Positions 1-12,227 of a stretch of DNA of 64,000 nucleotides are shown piece by piece. The DNA lies in assembly GCA_036924085.1 (NCBI GenBank), contig JAVGWX010000004.1:78293090-78357089 (forward strand), read 5' to 3'. The notes below the pieces were generated by a model, which searched no databases, was not told where the DNA came from, and saw only the letters and a program-made list of their open reading frames with translations. Made by a program: the position numbers and the translations under genes. Position 1 is the first letter of the stretch; the number at the start of each line of letters is the position of its first letter. Origin of the DNA: Ariolimax columbianus (Eukaryota > Mollusca > Gastropoda > Stylommatophora > Arionidae).

Positions 1-1960
1 GAACAGAAATGAAGTAAGTTCAATATTTGAATTAAGCTGTTTCTCCCTTTATTAGTTGCAGGTTGGGTGTGAGGTGAAATGTAACTTCTTTTGAGGTGTT
101 CAGACCATATTATAACAATCAGGACTCTCTCCTGCAGGGAAGCATGCTTATCATTTGGTCTCATGAACCAGATCAGAGTAATGCCTGTCCTTTCGTGTGA
201 TCATTATCGCTGCAGTGTATCAGATTTCTGCTGCTGTCTTTCGAGCCATGATAACCATTTTTGTAGATACTCAACTCTGTTATAAAACAACCCATTATAC
301 GAGACTCCACTTAAAAGAGTGATGCCCGAAAATAAGTTGTGGACCGGAGACCTACATATGATATGCTCTTGATGCAGGTTGGTCATAATGCATTCAAACT
401 ACATGATTTGTTGAGAGTCAATATCATTGGTATGTTGTTTTTTTCTATAGTTCTACAATTAGCGTGCATTAAAACAATAGCAGGTATAAGTTGAATGCAG
501 AAATTGGCTTTGAAATTTTGAAAGTGATTTATTTGATTCTTTGGACTGCAGTATAATGGTGTTGAACTGTATTTGAGGAAATATTTGATTGAATTACACA
601 AATGATGATTATTACCTCTTCAGTAACAAGCAATTTTCTATTTGAAAAACAGAAGTATAACACAGTTCTGAATTAATATAATGTTTGCCAAGGCATCTAG
701 GGCCCTTTGCGTCGATTGAACACTACCATGTCCAACTGCTGAGGCTTGTAACCAAACTTTATTCAATGCCGAAGGAGATACTGCTATCTGCCGGAGCTAT
801 GTAGAATGGGTGACCCCTCCCTCTGGCTTATGGGAAACCGTTGTTACTCATAGCTGACTTGGACATGATCTGGTGAGCCGGAACTTCTTAGTCCAGTCGA
901 ACCACGTGACCAAACACAGACAGGCAGTGGTGGATCAGAGTGTTTGAGATGGAGGGAAGACTCGTCTTTGCAGACACCTCAATATTACGGAAAAGATAGA
1001 ACCACCGGATACCGAGGATGCTTCTCTGGTTAAGCATGTAGTACTTGACCAACAACAAATAGTTTTTTCCTCGAATAATGTCATAGTGCTTATTGCTTCT
1101 CAGTCACGGACTAGTGGTGGCATGTTATGAGAAGAGTTGGGTTAAGTAAGAAACTGCATAACTGTTGAAGAAGATAGAACACTGACAGAAGATACTGGGC
1201 AGTGGCATGGAAAAGAGAATACAGAAATGCTACACAGTTCAACATGAATATATGGATGGAAGTGACCAGTAGAACTTATAAGTAGCAATCCAGTCAGGGA
1301 GTTGTGGGGATCAGTAACGTGGATATGCACATTAATCCATACAAAAGTAGGGGTGAATGTGTGAGTAAAAGTAGAAGAGGAAGCTTGAGCACTGCAGTCT
1401 TGAGTTGAACACAAAAAGTGGTTGCATAAAGAAAATGGTTTAAGTACAAGAAAGTGTTTGACCACAAGAAAATGACACCAAAAAAAAATACAAATAGATA
1501 ATCAGAGGTTCCACTGAAGCTCTATGTTCCAAGGAGAACCAGATGGACTTAATCTAGTCTCATGGAAGACTGGATGCCACGTATGAATGGGTTGTTTTTT
1601 GTTTTTTTTCCCCCCCCATGCATCATATTTCAGTATTATCTTCTTGACTTCAGTTCTGATTACAACTATTTTGTTGCTGTTCATTATTAATTAACATTAA
1701 GGATACATTTTAACCCATCAATTCAGTATATATATATATATATGTGTGTGTGTGTGAAGAAGACACCAACAAAAAAAGCATAACATATTTACTGGTTTAT
1801 TTCTGGATACAAATATTTGGGTAATTGTCAATAAGAATCACTGCAGGATTATTATTATTTTGGCCATTCAGCCTCCGTTAGACATCACACGGCTTTTCAT
1901 TTTTTTAAAAAGTTCAGGGTTCAACCTTTAAGGCATACTCTAGCCAGTTGACTCGGCTGT
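1..1960. other. Non-coding sequence, nothing recognised
   Basis: ORFs on both strands are short, have no family motif and lack paired splice sites that I can support. A (TA)n(TG)n microsatellite occupies about 1729-1757. No SINE head or LINE motif was seen. Confidence 0.5.
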
Positions 1961-1964
1961 AAAT

Positions 1965-2070
1965 GGCTTACTGTCTTAGTCGACCTGTGCATCTTCAAGG
2001 GCATTTACCCTTGTGCAAGTTAGTTAGATGGGTGCATTTCTCTGCTTAGCAGGCTGGCTGGCTTCAGGCA
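1965..2070 (+). repeat. Fragment of dispersed repeat G
   Basis: Contains CTTAGTCGACCTGTGCATC and the GGGCATTTACCCTTGTGCA pattern shared with copies at 6120, 8660, 26880, 38160 and 42670. Degenerate and truncated. Confidence 0.5.
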
Positions 2071-4200
2071 GTACTGTTTTTTAGTTTTGTGTTGTCTCAT
2101 CTCGGTTTCCAGTGGATGGATAACTTATTTGTTTTAGGATCGTGAGTGTTGTTTGCCGCTCAATCGGATCTTGCCATCTAGTAGAGGGTCTGCCAAGTGG
2201 TCACCTGACTTACTGTTAGGTAGGGAGGAAGGGAACTGAGAGGGCCAGGGAGTGAGGAAGGGAACTGAGAAGGCAAAGCAGTGAGGAAGGGAACTGGCCA
2301 TCCTCACCTCATAAACAAGCTGTGGCCCAGTACAATGAAGTTTTGAACACTTCATCCTTGACAGCAGTGTCTGTTATGGGACCAAGATTACCCTGTCTTA
2401 GAAATCTACAGCTCCAATACCTCAATGCTGATACCAGTAATGAGGTTACAGCACTTATATGTAAACAAAAACCAAACCCTGAAGTCAGTACAGTATAATG
2501 AGGTTGATGTCACAAGAATAGCACCCTAATGTAGAAGTCTCTGCAACCCCCATAGCTTTGCAAGCCACTCCACTCAAACTGGCCAAAAGTGCTGTCATCT
2601 GGGTTTGAAAGCACCTTAAGCAATCTCGCATTGTATGAAGGCTGATCACATTGTATAACCCCCCCCCCCCCCCCCCCCCTGCTTTGAATGAAGTCATTTT
2701 TGGAACAGGCACTTTGTTGCATTTGTCATAATTTCTATGTCCTGAAATTTGCCCATGCACATTGAGTCTTGGAAACAAAACTGACTGATAGTCATGTATG
2801 GGGGAAATAGCAGGAGTTCAATGCTATGTTTCAACAAAAACATCTTTGATGATGTGTGGGCAAAGATCATGACAATGCTCCAACTGACACATCCCACCTC
2901 ATCCAAGAAGGGAGATGACCCACCATTCAGTCCAGTGCGATATATGTGGTTTCCACATGTTAGATGTGAATGTTTGCACTAATGTGTGTGTGATCTGGTA
3001 TGTAGACTTGTGAAGCAAGCAGCCTTATTGGTTTTTTAAAAAAAAAATAAAGTTGTCCATATATGGAAAAAGAAGTAGCATTTGTCAACAGCCAGTGTCC
3101 TTCCACAAGAAGTGGTTTGGACATTGATAGTCGAGGTAGAAAGAGGTTGTCCATTGTGATATACAATAATAGTCTGTCTAGAAGTGCAGGGACCATGTGG
3201 AGTCTAATGGATGAGACTCAAAGAAAAAAAAAATGTTTATTGTGGGCTTCCTCTCGATGCATCTCTAAATGGCATGAACCAGAGATTCAAGTCAAATCTG
3301 CTAAAAGCATAAAATGTCAGTGCCACCTCATTTGATCTTCCAAAGGTGTTCGTTTATTTGTTATAGCCTTGTTTCTTCCTTGCTGAAGTCAGACAGAAGC
3401 TGATTATTTCAATGTGTTTATTGTATTGTTCCAATTTCATCCATAACTCATATTTTTCTGTGCCATTAGACACTGCTTCAGGATGCTCTTTAGCTGGTTG
3501 TTCATGATTATTGTGCAAGCAATAACTGGGGCATGCTACTTGATTAGTTTATCAACTCTTTCCTTCTTTTGAAACTTTTCAATACCATCTTACTCTCACC
3601 ATTCACCCTCCCACACAACAGGTCCCCCTGCATGTCTGACAAAGAAGTATTACACACTTTTAACAGTGGTGGTTCTTCTGACACATGAACAATCTGTCCA
3701 CTCTTTACTTTTGGCACCTAGTTCTCACCAAATGGCTTGCCAGCCTTTATATATGGTTCCAGCACTACCTCTCACCATCCCCTATATTTTTTAACTACTT
3801 GCCTCCTCCTGTGACATCAGTGGTCTTATAGCTTCCCAATATGGGGACTTTGGATACATGAGGGTGTCAGCAGAATAATATCCATTCCTAAAATATCAAC
3901 AGGCCTGAAAGACATTCACTAAATTGATAGCCATCTTTGTGCACTAATGAAAAGTCATTTAATGTCTTCCGTTACAGGCCAAGCCATGGCTATTTCATTT
4001 TTGGCCGCTTTTCCTTCTGAATTATTTTTGATGTCAAGTGAATATAGTGAACAATAAAAAATGTAAAACAATGACAGGTGCTTTTTTGTTTGTTAGTTGT
4101 CTTGAAATGAAGGCTTGCATGCAAGTTGATAAGATTGAGAGGAATAAAGGTTTACTTGTTTGTTTACTTTGCATTTCCTTGATCTAAAAATGTTGTGCAT
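2070..4200. other. Non-coding sequence with a poly-C run
   Basis: A 21-base C run lies at 2659-2679 and a short A run near 3037-3048. Short ORFs (60-97 codons) here look random; several consist of homopolymer translations such as poly-Gly. No gene or transposon motif recognised. Confidence 0.5.
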
Positions 4201-4204
4201 GCAG

Positions 4205-4580
4205 CATTAATTGACTTTGCCTCTCTACTTTTTCCTGTTGCAATGCATTCCAAGTATTTCCCACTCTGGATAAAATATTTCCTTGTATCTAATCTGGACC
4301 TTTCATTTGTGGTGGAAAAACTTGTTTGATTTATTGATTGATTTTCTTATAAACCTGTATTAAATCATCTTTAATTCTTCCCTTTTCTAGACACTACCTA
4401 CTACTACTACTATATAGGCCAGTCTACTGGAACTCCACTATCAGTTTTGCCACGCTTTGTATCATTTCCATCATGTTTATATCCTCTGTTATATAAGGCC
4501 TCCAATCTAGGTCTAACTAATGCTTTTTACAGTGTGACTATCACTTCCATGCTCCTATATTTAATATTTCTTAATTGATG
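4205..4580 (-). pseudogene. CR1-like LINE, 3' fragment
   Basis: On the minus strand it matches the reverse-transcriptase C-terminal region of the copies at 20.0, 44.7 and 56.4 kb, for example the blocks encoding KALVRP, SYEERL-like and RLDIRKYF. The order is conserved but indels break every frame. It lacks the 3' hairpin. Confidence 0.75.
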
Positions 4581-5014
4581 ATAAGAGTGAAAGTAAGGTT
4601 TGCATGTTGAGCATACTAGTTGAAGTAGTGAAAGAAAGGTTTGCTGATGGTGTCCTCTTATTCACCATTTGCTCTCAAAATAACTAACCATTTCCCTAAC
4701 AAGGATCAAGATGCTAAGCAGTGCATGAGCTTACTGCTAGTGCCAGAGCTGCCAGGATCCTTCTACAGCTCCACGCATGATCCTGGATAACAGAGGAGAA
4801 TAGGGAAGGCTAACCCAGTATACAAAAATGCTGAAGTAGGATGTCAAACCAAAAGGTGTAAATATCGCAGTGAAGCTGTAAACTACAACATATTCCATTC
4901 TCCGGACAACATCCTGCTACTTGTAAAACCCTTATTAGGGCTTAGTTGTGCAAGATTGAGAACGAACGAAGAAAAAAAAAAATGTCCCTAACAAAAACTA
5001 CATCTATTTCCCAC

Positions 5015-5310
5015 CCTACACTTGGTTTTCTGTCTCAAATTTGTCACCATATTGTCTATTCCCCTCATAAACTTGATGTTCCATCTCAAACTTGTCACCA
5101 TATTGTCTATTCATCTCAAATAACCACATCTATTCCTCTCATAAACTTGGGTGTTCCGTCTCAAACTTCTCACGATATTGTCTATTCCCCTCAAACATGT
5201 CACCATATTGTCTATTCCCCTCATAAACTTGATGTTCCATCTCAAACTTGTCACCATATTGTCTATCCCTCTCAAATAAACATCTATTCCACTCATAAAC
5301 TTGGCATGTT
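5015..5310. repeat. Degenerate tandem repeat (about 50 bp, with shorter variants)
   Basis: Repeats of CACCATATTGTCTATTCC and CATAAACTTGATGTTCCATC. Gives short repetitive ORFs on both strands that should not be read as genes. Confidence 0.85.
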
Positions 5311-5639
5311 TCCATCATGACTGTACAGTAATTGTATATAAATGATACTGATCCATCAAGTGTGATGAAGACCACTCTCTCTATTTAGCCGTGTCGACAA
5401 TCTTTCCATTTTGCTCTGCCCGCTGAAATGGGTGACTTGCACTATGATTTGGATTAAAAGAAAGGAAGATTTACGCAATATGTTAACCTCACTGTCTCGT
5501 CCTGAGCTACTTTTGACCAGTGGCATGACATTATCAAGACAACTGGAGATATCACAGTATGCAGATTTTTCCTCAGGATTTACTCCCGAAGCATTTCCCA
5601 TAAACAAGACGGGGGTGTAGCATGAACAGAACCAAACCT

Positions 5640-5850
5640 CTATGTTCATAACGAATTGTACATAATTAAAGCCAACTTCAGAGAAAAATGGGCTGATCAA
5701 CACCCCGACTTCCAAAAAGACAGCTACTTTAATGTAACTAGAAAAGAGCAAATCATCATCTTCAGACTGAGAACTGGACATAACAAGCTCAAGGGTAATC
5801 TTCACAACAAAATGAGGATTGGGATAGATGACAATGTGTCCATGTGGGGA
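5640..5850 (+). pseudogene. RNase H-type LINE, C-terminal fragment
   Basis: Encodes KWADQHPDF...YFNVTRKEQIIIFRLRTGHNKLKGNL, the segment following the RNase H domain in I/Nimb-type LINEs (usual form: R.EQ..IFRLRTGH..L..HL). The same block occurs at 6.8 kb (+), 43.9 kb (-) and 62.8 kb (-). The Cys-rich CG.....EH segment expected next has decayed. Confidence 0.7.
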
Positions 5851-6119
5851 GCATACCATGACCGTGGAACACATCTTACAATTTTGCATGCAGTAATAGA
5901 GAACAATACTGGCCTCTCGAGACAGATATGAGACAAAAGCTGTATGGAAATAAACAGCCTTACAAACAATGATCCCCTTTGTAAGGGAAACTGGAACCTT
6001 GATATGAGGATGAACAAAGAAGAATATAACGATTGGTACAGAAATAATGTTCCAGATATTCACAAAGTGAGAGCCACTTACATAATGGTAAAGGCACTAT
6101 GATTAATCTAGTTTGCATG

Positions 6120-6610
6120 TAACCACAGAAGACAGTGAAGGTCTTAGTTGACCTGTACTTCTACAGGAGCATAAGCCCCTGTGCAGGTCCCATCTCTGAT
6201 GTGATCTGGATGTAGCCAGGAGGAGGATTTCCTGCTTAACGGGCTAGGCTTAAGCAGCTTACTTCACTATGGAGGGTGGTTAACTGATGTGCGAATCTTA
6301 ATAGACTCAAACACTAGACCAAAGTAGATCCACAGCCTGTTAGGCACCATCTATTTTGCTCTTAACAAACCTCCTAACAATGGTTGGTTGGTGTTATGCC
6401 ATGTCACACAGTCGCCTCTTACCACATCCTCTCGGCGAGACAGTGGTGCTATTCTTGTCCCTGTCATACACATAGACCCCAGCAAACCACTCAGGAGGTA
6501 GTCCAGCCAAATTATGATGATGTGCACGAACCATAGATACAAGCCGTAACAATTTCACTGACAGATGAAGAACTAGTCGATCGTTGCTGGTAAACCATTG
6601 TGCACCTTGA
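6120..6610 (+). repeat. Dispersed repeat G, long copy
   Basis: Ordered blocks: CTTAGTTGACCTGTACTTCT, GAGCTGGATGTAGC-like, GGAGGGTGGTTAACTGATGT, ATAGACTCAAACACTAGA, CTTAACAAACC, then GTCACACAGTCGCCTCTTA. The same order appears at 38160-38530 (+), and inverted at 8370-8720 and 26590-26930. The middle block is shared with the composite SINE at 8.8 and 25.1 kb. No coding potential. Confidence 0.8.
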
Positions 6611-6774
6611 CTATGAGGCGTCATGTAAGAATGACAAGTATATCACAAACAAGGTAATCAGACAAACATCAAATCCACATAATCGCTATGTTTATATTAA
6701 ATGGTCAAGGAAAATAATGACACACACATTTTTCCGGCTTGCCTCTAGATGACAAAATAAAGCAGCCATCAGGG

Positions 6775-7020
6775 CAACGTAGAGTGCAAAATGGAAAAAA
6801 GACCACCCTGGCCACATAGAAAATGATGCCTACCCCCAACTCTCCAGGCGAGACCAGGTGATCATTCTCCAGCTAAGCACATGACACAACAGACTGAGAT
6901 GTCATCTGTACAATAAGCTCAAGATTGTCACAACGGATCTTTGTGCCTGCGGCACAGGCCCTATGATGACAGATCACATTTTGCAGTTCTGCCCACTGTA
7001 TACCTACGAAACAAGTAGCA
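6775..7020 (+). pseudogene. RNase H-type LINE, C-terminal fragment
   Basis: Encodes KWKKDHPGHIENDAYPQLSRRDQVIILQLS, then NRLRCHLYNKLKI and CACGTGPMMTDHILQFCPLY. The Cys/His pattern CxCG...DHIL..CP is the usual end of these LINE proteins. Related to 43.8-44.4 kb (-). Frames are broken by small indels. Confidence 0.75.
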
Positions 7021-7029
7021 TTTGACAAC

Positions 7030-7290
7030 ATGCTTACCCTATAAACTAAAGCACATACTTATCCTATAAACTAAAGCACATACTTACCCTATAAACTTAA
7101 GCACATAATTATCCTATAAACTAAACCACATAATTATCCTATAAACTAAACCACATACTTATCCTATAAACTAAACCACATACTTACCCTATAAACTAAA
7201 CCACATACTTATCCTATAAACTAAACCACATACGTATCCTATAAACTAAACCACATACTTATCCTATAAACTAAACCACATTTTCTCAAG
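7030..7290. repeat. 25-bp minisatellite, about 10 copies
   Basis: Unit CTATAAACTAAACCACATAC plus TTATC, with few substitutions between copies. Confidence 0.95.
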
Positions 7291-7569
7291 AATGTCCATC
7301 GTTGCTCCACCTTCCTGTTAATGGGGAGAAAAGGGTCTATGGCCCTATGCTGATCATGTCACAAAAGACAACTGTAGAGGGCTGAGCATAGGGATGACAA
7401 CATCAGCGTGTAAAATTAAGTGCTACAGCAACCCCAACTACACGACCACAAATGTGCTTTGATGCAGGCTTCAAGCGTGGAAATCAACAGTATTTGTCCC
7501 AAGCTCTTACGGAAGAAAACGAGGATGATTTTTGAAACACAGAAAAGGTAATTGCATATCTTAAAAACA

Positions 7570-7835
7570 AAGTAATGGAAAGTGGGAGATGCGAATTGGA
7601 AATCATGAAACAAAGTTATGGAAAGTGGGAGATGCGAATTGGAAATCATGAAACAAAGTAATGGAAAGTGGGAGATGCGAATTGGAAATCATGAAACAAA
7701 GTAATGGAAAGTGGGAGATGCGAATTGGAAATCATGAAACAAAGTTATGGAAAGTGGGAGATGCGAATTGGAAATCATGAAACAAAGTAATGGAAAGTGG
7801 GAGATGCGAATTGGAAATCATGAAGAGAATAGGGA
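7570..7835. repeat. 43-bp minisatellite, six copies
   Basis: Unit begins ATGGAAAGTGGGAGATGCGA and ends with CATGAAACAAAGTA; period 43 measured between the first two units. Copies are almost identical, so this is a recent expansion. Confidence 0.95.
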
Positions 7836-7874
7836 TGTCCAAACCTGTTTTGGTAGACAACGAATCCCCATGTG

Positions 7875-8225
7875 CACCCAGAGGCATATTTTGGGCATTC
7901 GATGGCATGACTACATCCGCAACATCGAGGTCTCTACTAAAACATGCCTCCAGCAAATCTCAGAAACACTTGACTGCCGCCGAGTTTCTTTGTTCAGTCA
8001 TGTCGTACAGCTGGACCAGGAAACCACAGCCACAAGATACTACACAAGTCGTTTCTCAGTGTCAAAAGCCTTCCGCCAACCGGAAGAGGCCGTCCCCATA
8101 CAGTATGGCTCCAGCACATACAGCAACCTCGACCTCCGCTCTGGGTCATGGATGTGGCCGACTGACGCAATGGGCCTCAGACGACTAAGTAAACATTATT
8201 ATTATATAAATCTGTTTTCACCAGC
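7875..8225 (+). pseudogene. RTE-like LINE, C-terminal tail
   Basis: Encodes RHILGIRWHDYIRNIEV, then RRVSLFSHVVQLD, the 'R.ILGIRW.D...N.EVL ... RR..LFGHV.RLD' pattern of LINE ORF2 ends. A frameshift near 8090 separates the last part (RPSPYSMAPAHTATSTS). The same family is at 25.7-26.2 kb and 62.6-62.8 kb. It directly follows the 43-bp array. Confidence 0.75.
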
Positions 8226-8369
8226 ATGATTGCTATATTGACTACCAAACAAGTGAAAAATTAAACATGAGAGTGACCAGGTATTATGCACAATTGTTTT
8301 TACTGTATGACGTAGAAACTTGGACACAAAACAAATGAATGGAGAAGAGAATTGATGCCTTTGATATCC

Positions 8370-8725
8370 CGAGTGGTTCGCCGGGGTCTGAGAATGACAA
8401 AGAAAAGAATAGCACTACTGCCCCACAGAGTGCATGTCAAAAGAGGTGACTAACTGTGTGACATGGTATAACACCGGTCATGGTTAGGTGGTTTACTAAG
8501 AGCAACATAGATGGCGTCTTACAGGCTGTGGGTCTACTTTGGTCTAGTGTTTGAGTCTATTAAGATGTACTCGCACATCGGAAAACAACCCTCTGCTGTA
8601 CTTGTCCCAACGCAGCAGAACCTGCTTAAGCCTAGCCCATGGCTACATCCAGCTCACAAAACAGCTGGGACCTGCAGAAGGGCATTTGTCCCTGTAGACG
8701 TAGAGGTCGACTAAGATATTTAAAG
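8370..8725 (-). repeat. Dispersed repeat G, inverted copy
   Basis: Reverse complement of the element at 6120 and 38160, including the TGTTTGAGTCTATTAAGATG and GCTACATCCAGCTCAC blocks. Confidence 0.8.
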
Positions 8726-8771
8726 AAATGGGCACAGCTACTGGAAAGAAAAGAAAATAAATAATAAAGAC

Positions 8772-9215
8772 GGAGGATTAGGAGTAACTTAACGTCTTTA
8801 TACTGGTTTAAAAGACTACACAGAGTCTGTTAAACAACCAGTTTCTTGGAGGGTGGTTTTTACCGATTTGTGAGTCCATCTAAATAGACGCAAACACTAG
8901 AGCTAAGTAGACCCGCAGCCAGTTAGGTGCCATCTATAGCTGCTCTTAACAAACCACCTTAGGAAAGGTAACAATAAATTGGGTAGATTTTTATCTTTAA
9001 TTTTGTCCGGGCAGCGGCTGTTAAATCTTCTCTTTTAGATTTCCAACTGCCAAGGAATTTTTAACGTGCTCGACTGAACACGGAAGTCCGGTCTCACTAC
9101 CCAGAGATCGGGGGGATTTTTACCAGCAGATCCACATGAAAAAGAAACCCGGTCACACCTGTGATCCGAAAACACACAACCTCCGGCATCCAAGGCAGAC
9201 ACCTTACCTCAACAC
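8772..9215 (-). mobile_element. tRNA-headed SINE with CR1-like LINE 3' end, copy 1
   Basis: Read on the minus strand: a tRNA-like head near 9215-9140 (GAGGTAAGGTGTCTGCC then a box-B-like part), the body of SINE family B, a block shared with repeat G (ending in GGTGGTTT...CCACC), and finally the CR1-like LINE 3' terminus AACCAGTATAAAGACGTTAA at 8775-8795. The same order recurs at 25015-25505, so this is a real composite family, not a chance junction. Confidence 0.75.
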
Positions 9216-9401
9216 CAGTCCCCCACCCTAACTTAACTTCTTTGTTCTGGTTTAGAAGGATCTACAGAGCAGAAAGAGAATTGATGATCAAAATCAGTCT
9301 GGCAATTAAGATATCTTGGCCACACAAGACAGAACACCAAGCTGAAAATGATACTGGAAGGAAAGCTGGGTGGCAAATGTGCCAGATGGTGAGCATCTCT
9401 A

Positions 9402-9420
9402 GGGGGGGGGGGGGGGGGGG
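9402..9420. repeat. Poly-G run
   Basis: About 19 consecutive G residues; it produces a spurious poly-Gly or poly-Pro ORF. Confidence 0.95.
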
Positions 9421-9439
9421 GAAGAGATACCATCAAAGG

Positions 9440-9665
9440 GGAAGACCCAGTGGTCTCAAGGTAAGATGTTCGCCTCGGGTGCTGGAGGTCACATGTTCAA
9501 ATCACGGAGGCCAGGATTTTTTCCCGTGGATCCGTCGGTAAAAATTGTCCTTAATCTTTGAGTAGTGGGATCAGACAACTGTGTGCAGTGGCGCACATGT
9601 TAAAATTCCTTGGAAGGTGCACGGTCAAAATTCAAGTTAAAAATCTACTCAAATTATTCTAGGGA
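9440..9665 (+). mobile_element. tRNA-derived SINE, family B
   Basis: Head GGTCTCAAGGTAAGATGTTC followed by box-B-like CATGTTCAAATCACGGAGG, then GTGGGATCAGACAACTGTGT, GTTAAAATTCCTTGG and the tail TTAAAAATCTACTCAAATTA. Copies: 27140 (+), 21400 (-), and the two composites. Confidence 0.75.
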
Positions 9666-9962
9666 TTCTCTTCCCACAGAGAATATGTTGCAAAAAAAGG
9701 GGACTGCATGGCTATAACATCAGGTCTTGGTTATGTGGTTAGCTGAGCGGCATCGATGGTACCTGACAGGCTGCGGGGTATATCTTGCTCTAATTGGCAG
9801 GTCCACCACTACCAGCTCCAAAAATAGGCGATCGTATATTCCAGGGGCTAACAGATGCTGGGATTGACCTGGCAAGTCACATCGGATTTTCACTTGCCAT
9901 AACATTTGAAACAAAAGGAGGTCACACCTCACCATGAAGTCTAACAAAATAAGTGGACTGAA

Positions 9963-9984
9963 GATAGATAGATAGATAGATAAA
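9963..9984. repeat. (GATA)n microsatellite
   Basis: Five to six GATA units. Confidence 0.9.
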
Positions 9985-10284
9985 TCACACCATAAAAAAA
10001 TGGATGGGGAAATGCCTGGCAGATAGTACCACTAAAGAAAGAGACAGAGGATGTTGTAGATCCACTGCAGTCAACCTTCAAATTGGAGGTGGCACCTGAA
10101 CTCAATTGCATAACTGTCGCTCTTTTCCAAATAATATTTCAAGTCCTAACTTTTCTTGGAACAGGTAGTAGTCCCAGATTCGCAGCATTCACAAAAAGCA
10201 TAACAAATAGTAATTAAACAAAAGAATATATCATAACATTCTGTGTGCAGATCAACAGTACACGAGGGCAGTCTAAAAAGTATC

Positions 10285-11065
10285 ATCCATTAACACCATC
10301 CAACAACATGATCTTCCATTAACACCATCCAACAACATGATCTTCCATTAACAACATCCAACAACATGATCTTCCATTAACACCATCCAACAACATGATC
10401 TTCTCACACCATCCAACAACATGATCTTCTCACACCATCCAACAACATGATCTTCTCACACCATCCAACAACATGATCTTCCACTAACAACATCGAACAA
10501 CATGATCTTCCATTAACATCATCCAACAACATGATCTTCCATTAACATCATCAACAACATGATCTTCCATTAACATCATCAACAACATTATCTTCTCACA
10601 CCATCCAACAACATGATCTTCCACTAACAACATCGAACAACATGATCTTCTCACACCATCCAACAACATGATCTTCTCACACCATCCAACAACATGATCT
10701 TCCACTAACAACATCGAACAACATGATCTTCCATTAACACCATCAACAACATGATCTTCCATTAACATCATCAACAACATGATCTCCTCACACCATCTGA
10801 CAATATCACCCCCCCATACCATCATAACCTTACACCATCCGACAACATCATCAACCCCCACCATCATCATCACCCCATTCAATAACATCATTACCTATCA
10901 TCATCACCCCACATCATCCAAAAACAACACCACCCCACCCCATCCAACATCATCATCACCCCACACAATCCAACAACACCATAACGTATCATCATCATCA
11001 CACATCATAACTGCACACCATCCACCAAAATCATCCCACACCCATCCACCAACATCATTATCCCA
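10285..11065. repeat. 29/26-bp minisatellite followed by CAT-rich microsatellite
   Basis: Units AACATGATCTTCCATTAACA plus CCATCCAAC (29 bp) mixed with AACATGATCTTCTCACACCA plus TCCAAC (26 bp) to about 10795, then an irregular CATCATCACCCCA-rich tract. Long ORFs on both strands here are repeat artefacts. A mariner-like TIR string (GGGCAGTCTAAAAAGTATC) sits just before it at 10266. Confidence 0.95.
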
Positions 11066-11109
11066 CTCCATCAAATATGAGAATGAAGTTTGAATATTTC
11101 ACATCTCTT

Positions 11110-11460
11110 CTGTGGTGACTATCTGTGGCAGTATCAACCAGAATGGCTATCTTGTTGCACCACCTGAGATACTGAGGTACACAGTCATGGTACACGATTT
11201 GGTACCTACAAAACCCCTCATAGCAGCCCAATTAGACATGGATAAGATTGATGAACTAAACTCAACCAATAACTTGTCAGATACCGACAATGCAGCCAAC
11301 AATTCAGCAATGCACATACTGCAGTTTGAAATCAAATGTGGCTCATACAAACAGGTAAGACTGTGAGGAAGTGTATGCAATCAGCGGGCTACAGGAACTA
11401 TCAGAATCCATAGCATTTGCTGAACAAAGCCAACTACTTACACAAATTAAATTCACCCCA
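11110..11460 (+). pseudogene. Unrecognised element-like ORF remnant
   Basis: 84-codon ORF whose end (DTDNAANNSAMHILQFEI) resembles the end of the ORF at 17668 (VENTAANEPAMHRLLDFEI). Two related sequences 6.5 kb apart suggest a shared dispersed element. The 17.67 kb copy is preceded by YPGHAGV-like and RTDILA-like residues, as in an RNase H domain. Not identified further. Confidence 0.35.
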
Positions 11461-11699
11461 TTGACAAAAATAAAGTACAAATAAATTATATAAAACAATC
11501 AAATTTATGAAAATGTGTACAGCTATTCTGTCTATATACAACTGTTTTCTGGAATGTCTTGTTAGAATACGGTAACAGATTTATGTTTGATAACAATGCA
11601 CATATCAGATAAGGGATTCAATGTCAGAAAGGTGAGACCTCAATTTTGACTAAACAAGTGTCTAGAAAAGAGAAGAAATCGAGGTGATTTAAATACAGG

Positions 11700-12065
11700 C
11701 TTATCAGATGTTGATGTTTCAAATGTCCACAATGAGCAGGTTTACTCTTTTGTGCGCCCTGAAAAGGATGTAAGTGGCAGGATGCAGTAGCTTTCCTCAC
11801 ATCCCCAGCTTGCTGATGAAGGTGGACCGAGATCATCCAGGCAGTTGTGCTATGCTTGGCTTTATTTGCGTGTCACTCACTACTACGGGGATCACATCTA
11901 TTCCTCACCATTAGCCAGGCTTCCATGAAAACAGCCCATTTCAAGGGAGGGCTACGACGAAGCCGAGGTGAGGGTCTTGGCTAGTATATTTTGCCTGACC
12001 CTTATTAACATGTCTGATCAGTATGTTGTGCCTGACCAGAAGTTAGTCTTCCTACCAGGCTTATA
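11700..12065 (-). mobile_element. SINE-like repeat, family E
   Basis: Reverse complement carries the CAGGCACAACATACTGATCAG start and the GGGCGCACAAAAGAGTA, ACTCATTGTGGACAT end. The same family is at 13430 (+), 38925 (+) and 36725 (-). Some copies end in (CAA)n. Confidence 0.75.
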
Positions 12066-12227
12066 AGATAATCAATATCATCCTCGTGTAGCATGTCCTT
12101 GATAGAACGTCGCTCTCATCACAGCCATTCGATAGGAATCTTGATCAGCAGTCAGTCTACCTGCCTGCTACGTGTTCATGTTTAGGGTGTCCTTGATGTC
12201 TCGATCAGCAGTCAGTCGACCCGCCTG

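Noticed and set aside
2485..2778. ORF with a poly-Gly tract
   Set aside because: Generated by a 21-base C run; no conserved flanks.
5356..6063. 235-codon minus-strand ORF as a gene
   Set aside because: It is antisense to a recognisable RNase H-type LINE fragment on the plus strand and has no motif of its own.
7030..7835. CRISPR-like array
   Set aside because: Direct tandem repeats without unique spacers, in an animal genome.
7747..8229. 160-codon ORF as a host gene
   Set aside because: Its start is minisatellite and its remainder is a LINE C-terminal tail.
10484..10891. 135-codon ORF rich in EDHVV repeats
   Set aside because: Translation of the 29/26-bp minisatellite.
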